Assembly: GCA_024404025.1 (NCBI GenBank)
Contig: JAKSQP010000015.1
Coordinates: 1 to 58,204 of the forward strand
Length of the DNA: 58,204 bases
Origin: Clostridia bacterium
GTDB taxonomy: Bacteria; Bacillota; Clostridia; Oscillospirales; Acutalibacteraceae
Reading direction: 5' to 3'
This document shows, piece after piece, positions 7,070 to 19,900 of the stretch. The notes under the pieces were generated by a model that saw only the letters and a list, made by a program, of their open reading frames with translations, was not told the DNA's origin and did not search any database. Made by a program: the position numbers and the translations under genes. How positions within the stretch are numbered: position 1 is the stretch's first letter; each line of letters starts with the position of its first letter.

Positions 7070-8335
7070 ATGTCATCTCCTCTTGCAGACAAACTGCGCC
7101 CGCAGAAAATTGAAGATATGGTCGGTCAGACTCATCTTCTCGGCGAAGGAAAGCCGTTGATAAATATTATAAAATCGGGTCAGCTTCCCAATATGATATT
7201 CTACGGCCCTCCCGGAATCGGAAAAACCACCCTTGCAGGCATCATAGCAAAAACTACCGACAGATACCTCGTTAAGCTGAACGGCACAACGGCAGGCACT
7301 TCAGACATAAAGGATGTTGTTGCAATGCTCGATTCGCTTGAAGCGCAGAACGGAATTCTGCTCTATCTTGACGAAATTCAGTATTTCAACAAAAAGCAGC
7401 AGCAGGTGCTTCTTGAATACATTGAGAGCGGAGCAATAACTCTGATCGCTTCCACAACCGAAAACCCGTATTTCTATGTTTACAGCGCCATATTGAGCCG
7501 CTCAACGGTCTTTGAATTCAAAAGCATAACTCCCGAAGAAATCGAAAAGGCCGTCAGGCGTGCATTCAGCTTTATGGAGAATGAACGCAGCGAGAAATTC
7601 GAAATCGAAGACGGAGTTTTTTCTCATATTTCAACTGCGAGCGCAGGCGATGTCAGAAAAGCGCTCAACAGCGTTGAATTATGCGTTTTATCTTCTCCCG
7701 AAGAAAACAGAATAAGGAAAATCACTCTCGAAAGCGCCCGTCAGCTTACGCAGAAGAGCGCAATGAGATATGATAAAGACGGCGACGAGCATTATGACAT
7801 AATTTCGGCTTATCAGAAATCCATGAGAGGCTCCGACCCTGATGCGGCGGTTCATTATCTCGGCAGACTTCTTGAAGCCGGAGATCTGCCGTCCGCCTGC
7901 CGCAGACTTCTTGTCTGCGCCTGCGAGGATGTCGGCCTTGCCTATCCGCAGATAATCCCGATAGTCAAGGCGGCAGTTGATTCTGCTCTGATGCTCGGCC
8001 TGCCCGAAGCAAGGATTCCTCTTGCGGATGCCGTTATTCTCGTCTGTAACAGCCCTAAATCGAATTCCGCATATAATGCGATCAATTCCGCTATGAGCGA
8101 CATAAAAGCCGGCAAAACAGGTCCTGTGCCCCGTCAGCTTCAGAATATGCACTATGACGGCGAAGATAATCAGAATAAGGGTCAGTTTTATAAATATGCT
8201 CACGATTTTCCGAATCATTGGGTCAGCCAGCAGTATCTGCCCGATGCAATAAAAAACAGAAAATATTATGAATTCGGAGATAACAAAAACGAGCGTGCCG
8301 CCAAAGAATACTGGTCAAAAATAAAAATCAAATAA
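7070..8335 (+). CDS. rarA: Replication-associated recombination protein A (AAA+ ATPase)
   Basis: A 421-residue AAA+ ATPase of the RarA/MgsA/WRNIP1 family, related to clamp-loader subunits and acting at stalled replication forks. It shows Walker A GPPGIGKTT (about 46-54), Walker B LLYLDEIQ, sensor 1 IASTTENP, an arginine-finger region LSRS, and the C-terminal tetramerisation domain ending in the characteristic NHWVSQQYLP region. AAAGGAGG lies 7-8 nt before the ATG. It is transcribed alone and followed by a very strong hairpin. Confidence 0.96.
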   Translation: MSSPLADKLRPQKIEDMVGQTHLLGEGKPLINIIKSGQLPNMIFYGPPGIGKTTLAGIIAKTTDRYLVKLNGTTAGTSDIKDVVAMLDSLEAQNGILLYLDEIQYFNKKQQQVLLEYIESGAITLIASTTENPYFYVYSAILSRSTVFEFKSITPEEIEKAVRRAFSFMENERSEKFEIEDGVFSHISTASAGDVRKALNSVELCVLSSPEENRIRKITLESARQLTQKSAMRYDKDGDEHYDIISAYQKSMRGSDPDAAVHYLGRLLEAGDLPSACRRLLVCACEDVGLAYPQIIPIVKAAVDSALMLGLPEARIPLADAVILVCNSPKSNSAYNAINSAMSDIKAGKTGPVPRQLQNMHYDGEDNQNKGQFYKYAHDFPNHWVSQQYLPDAIKNRKYYEFGDNKNERAAKEYWSKIKIK

Positions 8336-8349
8336 TTATGTTATAACAG

Positions 8350-8388
8350 ACACTCCCCTGAACTTAATTTTTAAGTTCAGGGGAGTGT
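8350..8388 (+). terminator. Terminator-like 17-bp perfect hairpin after rarA
   Basis: ACACTCCCCTGAACTTA pairs over 17 bp with its exact complement across a 5-nt loop. The following sequence TTAATTATATT is only moderately U-rich. It lies 15 nt past the rarA stop. Confidence 0.7.
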
Positions 8389-8448
8389 TAATTATATTCA
8401 ATCGTCAATAATATTGATTATGCGCAGAGCAAAAAAATCACGCCGTAT

Positions 8449-8478
8449 GGCACGGATTCATCCGTGCCTTATTTTCTT
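8449..8478 (+). terminator. Second hairpin downstream of rarA
   Basis: GGCACGGA / TCCGTGCC (8 bp, TTCA loop) followed by TTATTTTCTTTT on the plus strand. It looks like a back-up plus-strand terminator protecting the oppositely oriented tuf gene. Confidence 0.6.
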
Positions 8479-8503
8479 TTCCGGGATTTCTTTACCCGAA
8501 ATA

Positions 8504-8537
8504 TAAAACAAAAAGGAGCAGTCTTGCGACTGCTCCT
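8504..8537 (-). terminator. Terminator of tuf
   Basis: Perfect 10-bp stem AGGAGCAGTC / GACTGCTCCT with a 4-nt loop; the minus strand continues TTTTGTTTTAT. It lies 14 nt past the tuf stop and closes the rpoB-to-tuf block. Confidence 0.9.
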
Positions 8538-8551
8538 CGAAAAAGATTCAA

Positions 8552-9751
8552 TTATTCGTTGATCTCGATAACAACGCCTGAACCAACGGTTCTGCCGCCT
8601 TCACGGATAGCGAAACGAAGACCCTTTTCAATAGCGATAGGAGTGATAAGTTCAACTTTCATATCAACGTTATCGCCGGGCATGCACATTTCAGTGCCTT
8701 CGGGAAGGTTGATAACGCCTGTAACGTCAGTAGTTCTGAAATAGAACTGAGGACGATAGTTGTTGAAGAACGGAGTATGACGGCCGCCTTCTTCCTTGGT
8801 CAGAACGTAAACCTGGCCAACGAACTTGGTGTGAGGCTGAATTGAGCCGGGCTTTGAAAGAACCTGTCCACGCTGGATTTCAGTTCTCTGAACACCACGG
8901 AGAAGAGCACCGATGTTGTCGCCTGCCTCAGCATAGTCGAGGATCTTGCGGAACATTTCGATACCGGTAACAACTGTCTTTCTCTTTTCGTCTGTAAGAC
9001 CAACGATTTCAACTTCTTCAGAAGTTTTGAGCTGTCCACGCTCAACTCTGCCGGTAGCAACAGTACCACGGCCGGTGATTGTGAAAACGTCTTCAACAGG
9101 CATAAGGAAAGGAAGGTCAGCTTTACGGTCGGGAGTAGGAATATACTCGTCAACAGCGTTCATGAGTTCCCAGATGGGAGCGATTTCAGCTGCATCAACA
9201 TCGCTGCCTGAATACTCAAGAGCCTTGAGAGCTGAACCCTTGATGATGGGAGCTTCTTCATCGAAGCCGTACTCAGCAAGTGTTTCACGGATTTCCATTT
9301 CAACGAGCTCGAGGAGTTCGGGATCGTCAACCTGGTCAACCTTGTTCATGAAAACGATGATTCTGGGAACGCCAACCTGGCGAGCAAGGAGAAGATGTTC
9401 CTTAGTCTGAGCCATAGGACCATCAGTTGAAGCGATAACAAGGATAGCACCGTCCATCTGAGCAGCGCCGGTGATCATGTTCTTAATATAGTCAGCATGG
9501 CCCGGGCAGTCAACGTGAGCATAGTGACGAGCATCTGTCTCGTACTCAACGTGTGCAGTATTGATTGTGATACCACGCTCTCTCTCTTCGGGAGCCTTAT
9601 CAATGTTTGCATAGTCAACGAATGCTGCGCCGCCCTTCATAGCAAGGGTCTTTGTGATAGCAGCTGTAAGAGTAGTCTTACCATGGTCAACGTGACCGAT
9701 TGTACCGATATTTACATGGGGCTTGCTGCGGTTAAATTTTTCTTTTGCCAT
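8552..9751 (-). CDS. tuf: Translation elongation factor Tu
   Basis: A 399-residue GTPase that delivers aminoacyl-tRNA to the ribosome. G1 GHVDHGKT (19-26), G2 around ERGITI, G3 DCPGHADY, G4 NKVDQ and G5 GSALK are all present, followed by the beta-barrel domains 2 and 3 ([27 protein letters not shown]). AGGGAGG lies 8 nt before the ATG. It follows fusA by 115 nt, the classical str-operon order. Confidence 0.99.
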   Translation of the reverse strand: MAKEKFNRSKPHVNIGTIGHVDHGKTTLTAAITKTLAMKGGAAFVDYANIDKAPEERERGITINTAHVEYETDARHYAHVDCPGHADYIKNMITGAAQMDGAILVIASTDGPMAQTKEHLLLARQVGVPRIIVFMNKVDQVDDPELLELVEMEIRETLAEYGFDEEAPIIKGSALKALEYSGSDVDAAEIAPIWELMNAVDEYIPTPDRKADLPFLMPVEDVFTITGRGTVATGRVERGQLKTSEEVEIVGLTDEKRKTVVTGIEMFRKILDYAEAGDNIGALLRGVQRTEIQRGQVLSKPGSIQPHTKFVGQVYVLTKEEGGRHTPFFNNYRPQFYFRTTDVTGVINLPEGTEMCMPGDNVDMKVELITPIAIEKGLRFAIREGGRTVGSGVVIEINE

Positions 9752-9781
9752 TATAGTTTTCCTCCCTTATTATAGAGCAAA

Positions 9782-9811
9782 ATTATTCTCCATGCATAAC
9801 GCATGATTCAA
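9782..9811 (-). promoter_or_regulatory. Candidate promoter in front of tuf
   Basis: The minus strand has TTGAAT (9806-9811), 18 nt, AATAAT (9782-9787). It is a moderate match, in the usual place for a tuf-specific promoter behind fusA. A TATAAT nearer to tuf lacks a -35. Confidence 0.35.
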
Positions 9812-9824
9812 TTTTAACAATTTT

Positions 9825-9848
9825 AGGCTTGAAATGCAAGCCTTTTTT
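9825..9848. terminator. Hairpin between fusA and tuf, U tract only on the plus strand
   Basis: AGGCTTG / CAAGCCT (7 bp, 5-nt loop). The T run (TTTTTT) follows on the plus strand. On the minus strand, the direction of fusA-tuf, the stem is preceded by A's and followed by TAAAATTG, so it would be a weak terminator at best, perhaps a partial stop or RNA stabiliser. Confidence 0.45.
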
Positions 9849-9866
9849 CAAAATAATCAAAACAAA

Positions 9867-11933
9867 TTATTTCTCTGTAACGATTTTTTCGGCAATGTTC
9901 TTCGGAACTTCGCTGTAATGGCTGGGTTCCATAACATACTGACCTCTGCCCTGTGTCTTTGAGCGGAGAGCTGTTGCATAGCCGAACATATTCGAAAGAG
10001 GAATATTTGCATTGATCTGAACGGCACCCGTTCTGCTTTCCGTGCCCAAAATCATACCGCGGCGGGAGTTGATATCACCGATAACATCTCCCATGTAGTC
10101 ATCAGGAACGATAACAACAGTTTTCATGATGGGCTCCATAAGAACGGGAGCGGCTTTTTTCATTGCATCCTTGAATGCCATTGAAGCGGCGATCTTGAAT
10201 GCCATTTCGGAAGAGTCGACCTCGTGATATGAGCCGTCATAAAGGGTGACCTTTACATCAACAACATTGAAGCCTGCAAGCACGCCGGAGAGCATAGCTC
10301 CCTTGATACCTGCTTCGATGGCGTTGAAATATTCCTTGGGAATAGCGCCGCCGACAATATTGTTAACAAACTCAAATCCTTTTTCGGGATTGGGCTCAAT
10401 TTTGATTTTAACATGACCGTACTGACCTTTACCACCGGACTGACGTGAATACTTGGTATCCGAATCAGCAGGCTTTGTGATGGTTTCACGGTATGCAACC
10501 TGAGGCTTACCGACGTTTGCTTCAACTTTGAATTCACGAAGCATTCTGTCAACGATGATTTCAAGGTGGAGCTCACCCATGCCGGCAATAATTGTCTGGC
10601 CTGTTTCCTCGTCGGTATAGCATCTGAATGTGGGGTCTTCCTCTGCAAGCTTTGCAAGAGCAATGCTCATCTTTTCCTGACCTGCTTTGGTCTTGGGCTC
10701 GATGGCAACTCTGATAACCGGCTCGGGGAATTCCATTGATTCAAGAATTATGGGATGCTTTGCATCGCAGAGTGTGTCACCCGTTGTTGTCTGCTTAACG
10801 CCGACGCAGGCGGCGATATCGCCTGCATAGCAGCATTCGATATCCTGTCTGTGGTTTGCGTGCATCTGAAGAATACGGCCCATACGCTCATTTCCGTCTT
10901 TTGTGGAGTTATAAACGGTTGAACCGGTTTCAACAACGCCTGAATATACTCTGAAGAAGCAGAGCTTGCCGACGAACGGGTCTGTTGCGATCTTGAATGC
11001 AAGAGCGGCAAACGGCTCATCATCGGATGAATGTCTTACTTCCTCTTTGTCAGTCTTGGGGTTAACACCCGTGATTGAGGGAACATCCGTAGGAGCGGGC
11101 ATATAATCAACAACCGCATCGAGCAGAAGCTGAACGCCCTTGTTGCGATATGAAGTTCCGCAGACAACGGGAACCATCTGGTTTGCAAGAGTTGCCTTTC
11201 TGATGCAGGATTTGATCTCGTCAATCGTGAGAGTTTCGCCCTCAAGATATTTTTCAAGAAGCTCATCATCCTGCTCGGCAACATGCTCAACCATATCGTC
11301 ATGGTATTTCTGAGCAAGCTCAGCCATATCGTCAGGGATATCGGTAACTTCGATATCAACACCCATATCGTCTTTATAATAATAGGCCTTCATAACAACA
11401 AGGTCTATTATTCCTTTGAAATCTGATTCTGCGCCGATGGGAAGCTGGATGGGAACGGCATTGCACTTAAGGCGTTCCTTTATCATGTCGATAACATTAT
11501 AGAAGTTCGCTCCGGTGATGTCCATCTTGTTGATGTAAATCATTCTGGGAACCTGATATTTATCGGCCTGTCTCCAAACTGTTTCAGACTGCGGCTCAAC
11601 ACCGCCCTTTGCGCAGAGAACCGTAACCGAACCATCGAGAACTCTGAGTGAACGCTCAACTTCAACGGTGAAATCAACGTGACCCGGAGTGTCAATGATA
11701 TTTATACGGTGGTCCTTCCAAAAGCAGGTAGTTGCGGCGGAGGTGATAGTGATACCACGCTCCTGCTCCTGTTCCATCCAGTCCATTGTTGCGGCGCCAT
11801 CGTGCGTTTCGCCTATTTTATGAGTTTTTCCCGTGTAATAAAGGATACGCTCTGTGGTTGTGGTTTTTCCGGCATCAATATGCGCCATGATACCAATGTT
11901 TCTAGTTTTTTCAAGGGTTACCTGTCTTGGCAT
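9867..11933 (-). CDS. fusA: Translation elongation factor G
   Basis: A 688-residue translocase GTPase. [16 protein letters not shown] (G1), [14 protein letters not shown] (G3), NKMD (G4) and domains II-V follow, including the domain IV segment [12 protein letters not shown] and the domain V region DINSRRG. The length is normal for bacterial EF-G1. GGAGG lies 5 nt before the ATG. It sits between rpsG (54 nt upstream) and tuf. Confidence 0.99.
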   Translation of the reverse strand: MPRQVTLEKTRNIGIMAHIDAGKTTTTERILYYTGKTHKIGETHDGAATMDWMEQEQERGITITSAATTCFWKDHRINIIDTPGHVDFTVEVERSLRVLDGSVTVLCAKGGVEPQSETVWRQADKYQVPRMIYINKMDITGANFYNVIDMIKERLKCNAVPIQLPIGAESDFKGIIDLVVMKAYYYKDDMGVDIEVTDIPDDMAELAQKYHDDMVEHVAEQDDELLEKYLEGETLTIDEIKSCIRKATLANQMVPVVCGTSYRNKGVQLLLDAVVDYMPAPTDVPSITGVNPKTDKEEVRHSSDDEPFAALAFKIATDPFVGKLCFFRVYSGVVETGSTVYNSTKDGNERMGRILQMHANHRQDIECCYAGDIAACVGVKQTTTGDTLCDAKHPIILESMEFPEPVIRVAIEPKTKAGQEKMSIALAKLAEEDPTFRCYTDEETGQTIIAGMGELHLEIIVDRMLREFKVEANVGKPQVAYRETITKPADSDTKYSRQSGGKGQYGHVKIKIEPNPEKGFEFVNNIVGGAIPKEYFNAIEAGIKGAMLSGVLAGFNVVDVKVTLYDGSYHEVDSSEMAFKIAASMAFKDAMKKAAPVLMEPIMKTVVIVPDDYMGDVIGDINSRRGMILGTESRTGAVQINANIPLSNMFGYATALRSKTQGRGQYVMEPSHYSEVPKNIAEKIVTEK

Positions 11934-11986
11934 AAAAACCTCCGAATATTGTTACGAGTGAAATGATTTCGATAATTATGCGGGAA

Positions 11987-12560
<574 letters not shown>

Positions 12561-12617
12561 GTGAAAAGCCTTTATTACTTTTCAGCCTGCAAGATGTTTT
12601 GTCTTTTGATTTGCGGA

Positions 12618-13040
12618 TTATTTCTTTGCTGCCTTGGGACGCTTTGCACCGTACTTTGAACGGGCCTGCATTCTGCCGTTAACGCCCTGGGTATCAAGTG
12701 TTCCGCGGATGATGTGGTAACGAACACCGGGAAGATCCTTAACACGGCCGCCTCTGATGAGAACTACCGAGTGCTCCTGAAGGTTGTGACCGACACCGGG
12801 GATGTAAGACGAAACTTCAATACCGTTTGTAAGGCGAACTCTGGCGATCTTACGAAGAGCTGAGTTGGGCTTCTTGGGTGTTGCAGTCTTAACAGCGGTG
12901 CAAACGCCACGCTTCTGAGGTGAATCCTGATCTGTAAGAATATTCTTCTTTGAGTTCAGACCTTTGAGAAGAGCGGGAGCTTTGGGCTTCTTTTCAAGTG
13001 TTTCTCTGCCGTTGCGAACAAGCTGATTAAAGGTAGGCAA
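12618..13040 (-). CDS. rpsL: 30S ribosomal protein S12
   Basis: A 140-residue decoding-centre protein. I place the start at a TTG (13038-13040): the protein then begins with PTFNQLVR after Met, as in the family, and AGGAG is 9 nt upstream. A second in-frame TTG at 13046 is only 3 nt from that site. [11 protein letters not shown] and [13 protein letters not shown] retain the lysines whose mutation gives streptomycin resistance, so the sequence looks drug-sensitive. A consensus-like promoter precedes it, separating it from rpoC. Confidence 0.96.
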   Translation of the reverse strand: MPTFNQLVRNGRETLEKKPKAPALLKGLNSKKNILTDQDSPQKRGVCTAVKTATPKKPNSALRKIARVRLTNGIEVSSYIPGVGHNLQEHSVVLIRGGRVKDLPGVRYHIIRGTLDTQGVNGRMQARSKYGAKRPKAAKK

Positions 13041-13079
13041 AAACAATCTCTCCTTTCCGAAAAATTTTTTATCGTGTAA

Positions 13080-13105
13080 GAGCTTCGCTCGTAAAAACGA
13101 AGCTC
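13080..13105 (-). terminator. Hairpin in the rpsL leader / downstream of rpoC
   Basis: GAGCTTCG / CGAAGCTC (8 bp, 10-nt loop) lies between the promoter at 13124-13153 and rpsL. No immediate U tract follows on the minus strand. It may be a leader structure or transcript stabiliser rather than a terminator. Confidence 0.4.
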
Positions 13106-13123
13106 ATGACACCACAATTGTGT

Positions 13124-13153
13124 ATTTTATCACAAACGGTTCTCGTTTGTCAA
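13124..13153 (-). promoter_or_regulatory. Promoter of rpsL-rpsG-fusA
   Basis: The minus strand has TTGACA (13148-13153), 18 nt, TAAAAT (13124-13129). It lies in the 128-nt gap after rpoC and would let the str genes be expressed independently of rpoBC. Confidence 0.7.
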
Positions 13154-13168
13154 CACTTTCTACAAAAA

Positions 13169-16100
13169 TTACTCTGCATTTTCAGCAATATTACCGAAGA
13201 AGCCTTCTTTTTTGACTTCAACATTGCTGTAACACTTCATGCCGGTACCGGAAGGAAGAAGCTTACCGATAATAACGTTCTCTTTAAGACCGATAAGGTG
13301 GTCGGTCTTGCCCTTGATTGCGGCATCGGTAAGAACTCTTGTTGTTTCCTGGAATGAAGCGGCAGACATAAATGAATCTGTTGCAAGAGAAGCCTTGGTA
13401 ATACCCATAAGAGTGGGAATACAGGTTGCAAATACGGGCTCTTTGCCGGCAGCCTTGGCTTCAGCGGCGATACGCTCATTTTCAAGGCGGATGTCAACCT
13501 TCTCAACAACCGTGCCGGGAAGGAATCTTGAATCGCCTTCTTCTGCAACTCTGACTTTTCTCATCATCTGACGGACGATAACCTCGATATGCTTATCGTT
13601 GATATCAACGCCCTGCATACGGTAGGTTCTCTGAACTTCTCTGATAAGATAATCGTGAACAGCTTCAACGCCGAGAATCGAAAGAATATCGTGAGGATTC
13701 TGTGCGCCTTCGGTAAGCTGGGCGCCCTTAAGAACCTTCTGACCTTCTTCAACCTTGATGCGGTATCCGTAAGGAATAAGATATGCTTTTTCTTCGCCGC
13801 TGTCTGATGTTACGATAACATGCTGTGATTTCTTTATTTCTCTGAATGAAACAACGCCGTCAATTTCGCTCATAATTGCGAGCATCTTGGGCTTGCGTGC
13901 TTCAAAGAGTTCTTCGATTCTGGGAAGACCGGTTGTGATATCCGACTGGTCGGCAGCGCCGCCGGTATGGAATGTTCTCATTGTAAGCTGAGTACCGGGC
14001 TCACCGATTGACTGGGCAGCGATGATACCGACTGCTTCGCCTACTGTTACGGGCTGACCTGATGCAAGGTTTGCGCCGTAGCACTTGATGCAGACGCCGT
14101 GCTCGGAGCTGCAGGAAAGGAGCGAGCGAATCTTTATCTGAGCCTTTGAGGTCTCGGGGATTTCGCCTGCGGCAACCTTTCTCTCGTGTTCTGCCTTAAC
14201 GCTCTTTGCAACCTTATCGGCAATAACATCATTCATCATCTTATCCTTGCTTGCGATCATTTCTCCCGTTGCGGGGTCGAAATAATCTTCAAGAAGGAAT
14301 CTGCCGGTAAGTCTTTCGGCAAGGTCAACTATCTTTCTGCCGCCGTATTTGGGATCGCCGTCATAAATATCATAAACATTGATACCCTCTGTGCAATGGC
14401 AATCTTCCTCACGGATGATAACATCCTGCGAAACATCAACAAGACGGCGGGTAAGGTAACCCGAGTCGGCAGTACGAAGTGCGGTATCGGCAAGACCTTT
14501 ACGGGCACCACGGGATGAAATGAAGTATTCAAGAATATTAAGACCTTCACGGTAGTTTGCTCTGATGGGAACTTCGATGGTCTTACCTGCTGTGTTTGCA
14601 ATAAGTCCGCGCATACCGGCGAGCTGACGAAGCTGGGAATCGTTACCACGGGCACCGGACTTAAGCATCATATTGATGGGGTTGAATTCATTGAAGTTCT
14701 TCTTGAGTTCAACCGAAACATCCTTTGTGCAGTCTTCCCATGCCTTGATAACGCCGGCTGAACGCTCTTCGTTCGTTATGAAACCTCTATCATAATAAGA
14801 TGTAATCTTGGCGACCTTTGCTTCGGTCTGCTCAAGAAGCTCTTTCTTTTTGGGAGGAATCGTTGCATCGCAAACGGCAACCGTGATACCGCTTCGGGTT
14901 GAATATCTGTAACCCTGAGCCTTGATCTTATCAAGAACGTCTGCCGAAATAGCCGTTCCGTGAACCTTTATGCAGCGGTCAATGATTTTGCCGAGGCACT
15001 TTTTATCAACAAGTGTGTTGATTTCGGGAGTGAAAATATTATCGGGATCGCTTCTGTCGATGAAGCCGAGATCCTGAGGAATGGGATTGTTGAAGATGAT
15101 CTTACCAAGAGTTGTAACAACAAGTCTTGTGATGCTCTCTCCGTTGAATTCCTTCGTCATACGGATTCTGATGCTTACATGAAGACCGATATCGCCCTCA
15201 TCATAAGCCATCATTGCTTCGTCGATATTATTGAATGTGCAATATTTTAAATGCTTTTCGCCTTTTTCATCAATGAATTCGGTCGGAGCGCCGGGCTCGC
15301 AGGGATTTTCGGGGTTATAATCCGAATTAAGAGGATTATTATCATTTACCATTGTAAGGTAATATGAGCCGAGGATCATATCCTGCGTGGGAACGGTAAC
15401 GGGATGTCCGTCCGAAGGCTTGAGCAGGTTGTTGGCAGCAAGCATAAGGAAGCGTGCTTCCGCCTGCGCCTCTGCCGAAAGAGGAACATGAACTGCCATC
15501 TGGTCGCCGTCGAAGTCGGCATTGAAAGCGGTACATACCAGAGGATGAAGTCTGATAGCTCTGCCTTCAACAAGAACAGGCTCAAAAGCCTGAATGCCGA
15601 GGCGGTGAAGAGTGGGAGCACGGTTAAGCATAACAGGATGGTCTTTGATAACAACTTCAAGTGCATCCCATACTTCGGGAGCCGAGCGTTCAACCATCTT
15701 GCGGGCTGATTTAACATTATTTGCCTTCTTGGTTTCGGTAAGGACCTTCATAATGAAAGGCTTAAAAAGCTCAAGTGCCATCTCTTTGGGAAGTCCGCAC
15801 TGATAGAGCTTGAGGTCAGGACCGACAACGATAACGGAACGGCCCGAATAGTCAACACGCTTGCCGAGAAGGTTCTGTCTGAATCGTCCCTGCTTACCTT
15901 TAAGCATATCGGAAAGAGATTTAAGAGCTCTGTTGTTGGGACCCGTGACCGGTCTTCCTCTTCTGCCGTTGTCGATAAGAGCATCAACGGCTTCCTGGAG
16001 CATTCTCTTTTCGTTTCTGATAATGATTTCGGGGGAGCCGAGCTCTATGAGCTTTGCAAGACGGTTATTTCTGTTGATAACTCTTCTGTAAAGGTCATTG

Positions 16101-16879
16101 AGGTCGGAGGTTGCGAATCTGCCGCCTTCAAGCTGAACCATCGGGCGAAGTTCGGGAGGAATTACGGGGATAACATCAAGAATCATCCATTCGGGTCTGT
16201 TGCCGCTCTGTCTGAAAGCTTCAACGACCTCAAGGCGCTTGAGAGCCTTTGCTTTCTTCTGGCCTGATGATGTTTCAAGTTCCTCACGAAGTTCCTCTGC
16301 AAGCTGATCAAGGTCAATTTCCGAAAGGAGTTCCTTGATGGCTTCGGCACCCATACCTGCCTTGAAGTCATCTTCATAGGCAAGTCTTGCTTCTTCGTAA
16401 TCCTTCTCGTCGAGGGTCTGGCACTTTCTTAAAACCGTGTCGCCGGGATCGATAACGATATGCTTTGCAAAATAGAGTACCTTTTCAAGATCTCTGGGAG
16501 CTATATCAAGGATAAGACCCATTCTTGAAGGGATACCCTTGAAATACCAGATGTGCGAAACGGGAGTTGCAAGCTCAATGTGGCCCATTCTTTCACGACG
16601 AACCTTTGACTTTGTAACTTCAACACCGCAGCGTTCGCATATTTTGCCTTTATAACGAACTCTCTTATATCTTCCGCAATGGCATTCCCAGTCCTTTGTG
16701 GGTCCGAAAATCCTTTCGCAGAAAAGACCGTCCTTTTCGGGCTTGAGAGTTCTGTAGTTTATGGTTTCGGGCTTCTTGACCTCGCCGTAAGACCATTCTC
16801 TGATCTGATCAGGCGAAGCAAGGCCGATTTTTATGGATTCAAAAGAAATATTATTTACAGATTCTGTAACATTTTCCAT
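13169..16879 (-). CDS. rpoC: RNA polymerase subunit beta'
   Basis: A 1236-residue catalytic subunit. N-terminal zinc site CHCG...CERCG (near 66-84), active-site Mg-binding [12 protein letters not shown], trigger-loop/bridge-helix region [17 protein letters not shown], and the second zinc site (C-H-C near GYLTRRL...CHCTEG, then [15 protein letters not shown]). The length and order match the Firmicutes form without large insertions. AAGGGG precedes the ATG by 9 nt. It follows rpoB after 42 nt and ends before a new promoter for rpsL. Confidence 0.99.
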   Translation of the reverse strand: MENVTESVNNISFESIKIGLASPDQIREWSYGEVKKPETINYRTLKPEKDGLFCERIFGPTKDWECHCGRYKRVRYKGKICERCGVEVTKSKVRRERMGHIELATPVSHIWYFKGIPSRMGLILDIAPRDLEKVLYFAKHIVIDPGDTVLRKCQTLDEKDYEEARLAYEDDFKAGMGAEAIKELLSEIDLDQLAEELREELETSSGQKKAKALKRLEVVEAFRQSGNRPEWMILDVIPVIPPELRPMVQLEGGRFATSDLNDLYRRVINRNNRLAKLIELGSPEIIIRNEKRMLQEAVDALIDNGRRGRPVTGPNNRALKSLSDMLKGKQGRFRQNLLGKRVDYSGRSVIVVGPDLKLYQCGLPKEMALELFKPFIMKVLTETKKANNVKSARKMVERSAPEVWDALEVVIKDHPVMLNRAPTLHRLGIQAFEPVLVEGRAIRLHPLVCTAFNADFDGDQMAVHVPLSAEAQAEARFLMLAANNLLKPSDGHPVTVPTQDMILGSYYLTMVNDNNPLNSDYNPENPCEPGAPTEFIDEKGEKHLKYCTFNNIDEAMMAYDEGDIGLHVSIRIRMTKEFNGESITRLVVTTLGKIIFNNPIPQDLGFIDRSDPDNIFTPEINTLVDKKCLGKIIDRCIKVHGTAISADVLDKIKAQGYRYSTRSGITVAVCDATIPPKKKELLEQTEAKVAKITSYYDRGFITNEERSAGVIKAWEDCTKDVSVELKKNFNEFNPINMMLKSGARGNDSQLRQLAGMRGLIANTAGKTIEVPIRANYREGLNILEYFISSRGARKGLADTALRTADSGYLTRRLVDVSQDVIIREEDCHCTEGINVYDIYDGDPKYGGRKIVDLAERLTGRFLLEDYFDPATGEMIASKDKMMNDVIADKVAKSVKAEHERKVAAGEIPETSKAQIKIRSLLSCSSEHGVCIKCYGANLASGQPVTVGEAVGIIAAQSIGEPGTQLTMRTFHTGGAADQSDITTGLPRIEELFEARKPKMLAIMSEIDGVVSFREIKKSQHVIVTSDSGEEKAYLIPYGYRIKVEEGQKVLKGAQLTEGAQNPHDILSILGVEAVHDYLIREVQRTYRMQGVDINDKHIEVIVRQMMRKVRVAEEGDSRFLPGTVVEKVDIRLENERIAAEAKAAGKEPVFATCIPTLMGITKASLATDSFMSAASFQETTRVLTDAAIKGKTDHLIGLKENVIIGKLLPSGTGMKCYSNVEVKKEGFFGNIAENAE

Positions 16880-16921
16880 TAAACGATGCCCCTTCCGTTA
16901 ATTTGGTTTGGAATACGGCGA

Positions 16922-19900
16922 TTATTCATAATCGTCCTCTGAAGATTCAAGTTCAAGTCCGAAATCTCCTGCTTCTTCAAATTCATCTGAATCGGCATAA
17001 TCCTCTTCAAACTCTTCACTTTCTCTGATGAAAATATCATTTTCTTCGCTTTCTTCATCAATGATGAATTCGTTGCTCTGTTCGGCATCGTTGACATTCT
17101 GGAATGCCTTGGTGTCGGTTACATAGCCTTCTTCATCATCAAAGGTCTGACGAAGGTCGATTTCTTCGCCTTCTTCATCGAGAACTCTGATATCAAGAGC
17201 AAGTGACTGGAGCTCTTTGACAAGAACCTTGAATGATTCGGGGATACCGGGAGCGGGAACATTCTTACCCTTAACGATTGCTTCGTAGGTCTTGACTCTG
17301 CCGACAACATCGTCTGACTTGACGGTAAGGATTTCCTGAAGTGTATATGCAGCGCCGTATGCTTCAAGTGCCCAAACTTCCATTTCACCGAAACGCTGGC
17401 CGCCGAACTGGGCTTTTCCGCCGAGAGGCTGCTGGGTAACGAGCGAATAAGGACCTGTTGAACGGGCGTGAATCTTATCATCAACAAGGTGATGGAGCTT
17501 AAGATAATACATGACGCCGACTGTTACGGGGTTATCAAATCTTCTGCCCGTTCTGCCGTCGGTAAGAATCGACTTGCAGTCAAGGCGGAGCTGCGGAACC
17601 TTTGAGGGATCGAATTCCTCGCCCTTCTCTTCCGCTTCCTTCTTTGCATTTTCCATCGTAATGCGGTTTGCTTCTATGAAAGCTTCCGTGATGTCGCCTT
17701 CATGAGCGCCGTCGAATACGGGAGTCATAACCTTATAACCGAGTGACCTTGCGGCAAATCCGAGGTGAACCTCAAGAACCTGACCGATATTCATTCGGGA
17801 AGGAACGCCGAGGGGGTTAAGAACGATATCAAGCGGAGTGCCGTCGGGAAGGAAGGGCATATCTTCCTGAGGAAGAATTCTCGAAACAACGCCCTTGTTG
17901 CCGTGGCGGCCCGCCATCTTGTCGCCGACCGAAAGCTTACGCTTCTGGGCGATATAGCAGCGAACAACTTTATTTACGCCGGGTGAAAGCTCATCGCTGT
18001 TTTCTTTTGTGAATACTTCAACATTAACAACAATGCCGTATTCGCCGTGAGGAACTTTAAGAGAAGTGTCTCTGACTTCCTTTGCCTTCTCGCCGAAGAT
18101 AGCACGGAGAAGTCTTTCTTCTGCGGTAAGCTCGGTTTCGCCCTTGGGTGTAACCTTGCCGACAAGGATGTCGCCGGAATGTACCTCTGCGCCGATGCGA
18201 ATGATACCTCTTTCATCGAGATTGCCCAGAGCATCTTCGCCGACGTTGGGAATATCTCTCGTGATCTCTTCGGGTCCGAGCTTGGTATCTCTTGCTTCGG
18301 TTTCATATTCCTCTATATGAACTGATGTATAAACATCGTCACGAACTAACTTTTCGTTGATAAGAACAGCGTCTTCGTAGTTATAACCTTCCCAGGTCAT
18401 AAAGCCGACGAGTGCGTTCTTTCCGAGGCTTATTTCGCCGTGATCCGTTGCGGGACCGTCGGCAATAACTTCGCCCTTTTCAACTCTCTGACCTACCGAA
18501 ACGATGGGTCTCTGGTTGATGCAGGTCGCCTGGTTGGATCTCATGAACTTGATAAGCTCATAATAGCGGCTGCTGCCGCCGTCTTCAAGAATCGTAACGC
18601 CGTCTGCGCAGACCTTGGAAACAACGCCGCCCTCTTTTGCAAGAACGGTTACGCCGGAGTCAACTGCCGCCTTATATTCCATACCGGTTCCGACTATGGG
18701 AGCGCAGGTCTTGAGAAGAGGAACTGCCTGTCTCTGCATGTTTGAACCCATGAGAGCACGGTTTGCGTCATCGTTCTCAAGGAAAGGAATCATTGCGGTA
18801 GCAACCGAAACGACCATTTTGGGGGAGATGTCCATATAATCGGCCATTGTGTTGTCGATTTCAAGGAATTCATCTCTGTGTCTTGCGGTGATCTTTGATC
18901 TGACGAAGCAGTTGTTTTCATCGAGGGGCTCATTAGCCTGAGCAACGATATAATCATCCTCGGTGTCCGCCGTCATATATTCAACTTCATCAAGCACCCT
19001 GCCGGTTGCCTTGTCGATCTTTCTGAACGGAGCTTCAACAAAGCCGTATTCATTGATTTTTGCAAATGTGGCAAGATATGAAATAAGTCCGATGTTGGGA
19101 CCTTCGGGGGTCTCGATGGGACACATTCTGCCGTAATGCGAATAGTGAACGTCACGAACCTCGAATCCTGCACGGTCTCTTGAAAGACCGCCCGGGCCGA
19201 GAGCCGAAAGACGGCGCTTATGGGTAAGCTCTGCAAGGGGGTTGGTCTGATCCATGAACTGCGAAAGCGGTGAGGATCCGAAGAACTCTCTGATAGCTAC
19301 CATAACGGGTCTGATGTTTATGAGGCTCTGCGGAGTAATCTTATCATCATCCTCCTGAGCCTGGATAGCCATTCTCTCACGAACAACTCTTTCCATTCTT
19401 GTGATACCGATTCTGAACTGATTCTGAAGCAGCTCGCCGACTGAACGGATCCTTCTGTTGCCGAGATGGTCTATATCGTCAATGTTGCCGACCTTTTTGG
19501 TAAGGCAGTTAACATAGTTGACTGATGCAAAAATGTCGTCAATGATGATGTGCTTGGGAATAAGGTCATCACAACGGATTCTCATTTCTTCAAGAAGCGC
19601 TTCTTTATCATCGCCGCATTTTTCGATGATTTCATGAAGAACGGAATAACGTACCTTTTCGTTGATCGCAATTCCGACAAGCTCTTCCTTTGTGAAGCCT
19701 GCGGGAAGAACTGCAAGCGGATCGACCATACCGTTGGAGATAACGAAGAGCTGCGTGCCGTCTTCGCAGGCAACAACCGCTTTCATTACACCGGCATTTT
19801 CAATTTCAAGAGCCTTCTGCTTTGTGATAACTTCGCCTGCATCCGCAATGAATTCGCCTGTGTATTCGGAAATAACGGGCTCTGCAAGGGTGCAGCCGGG

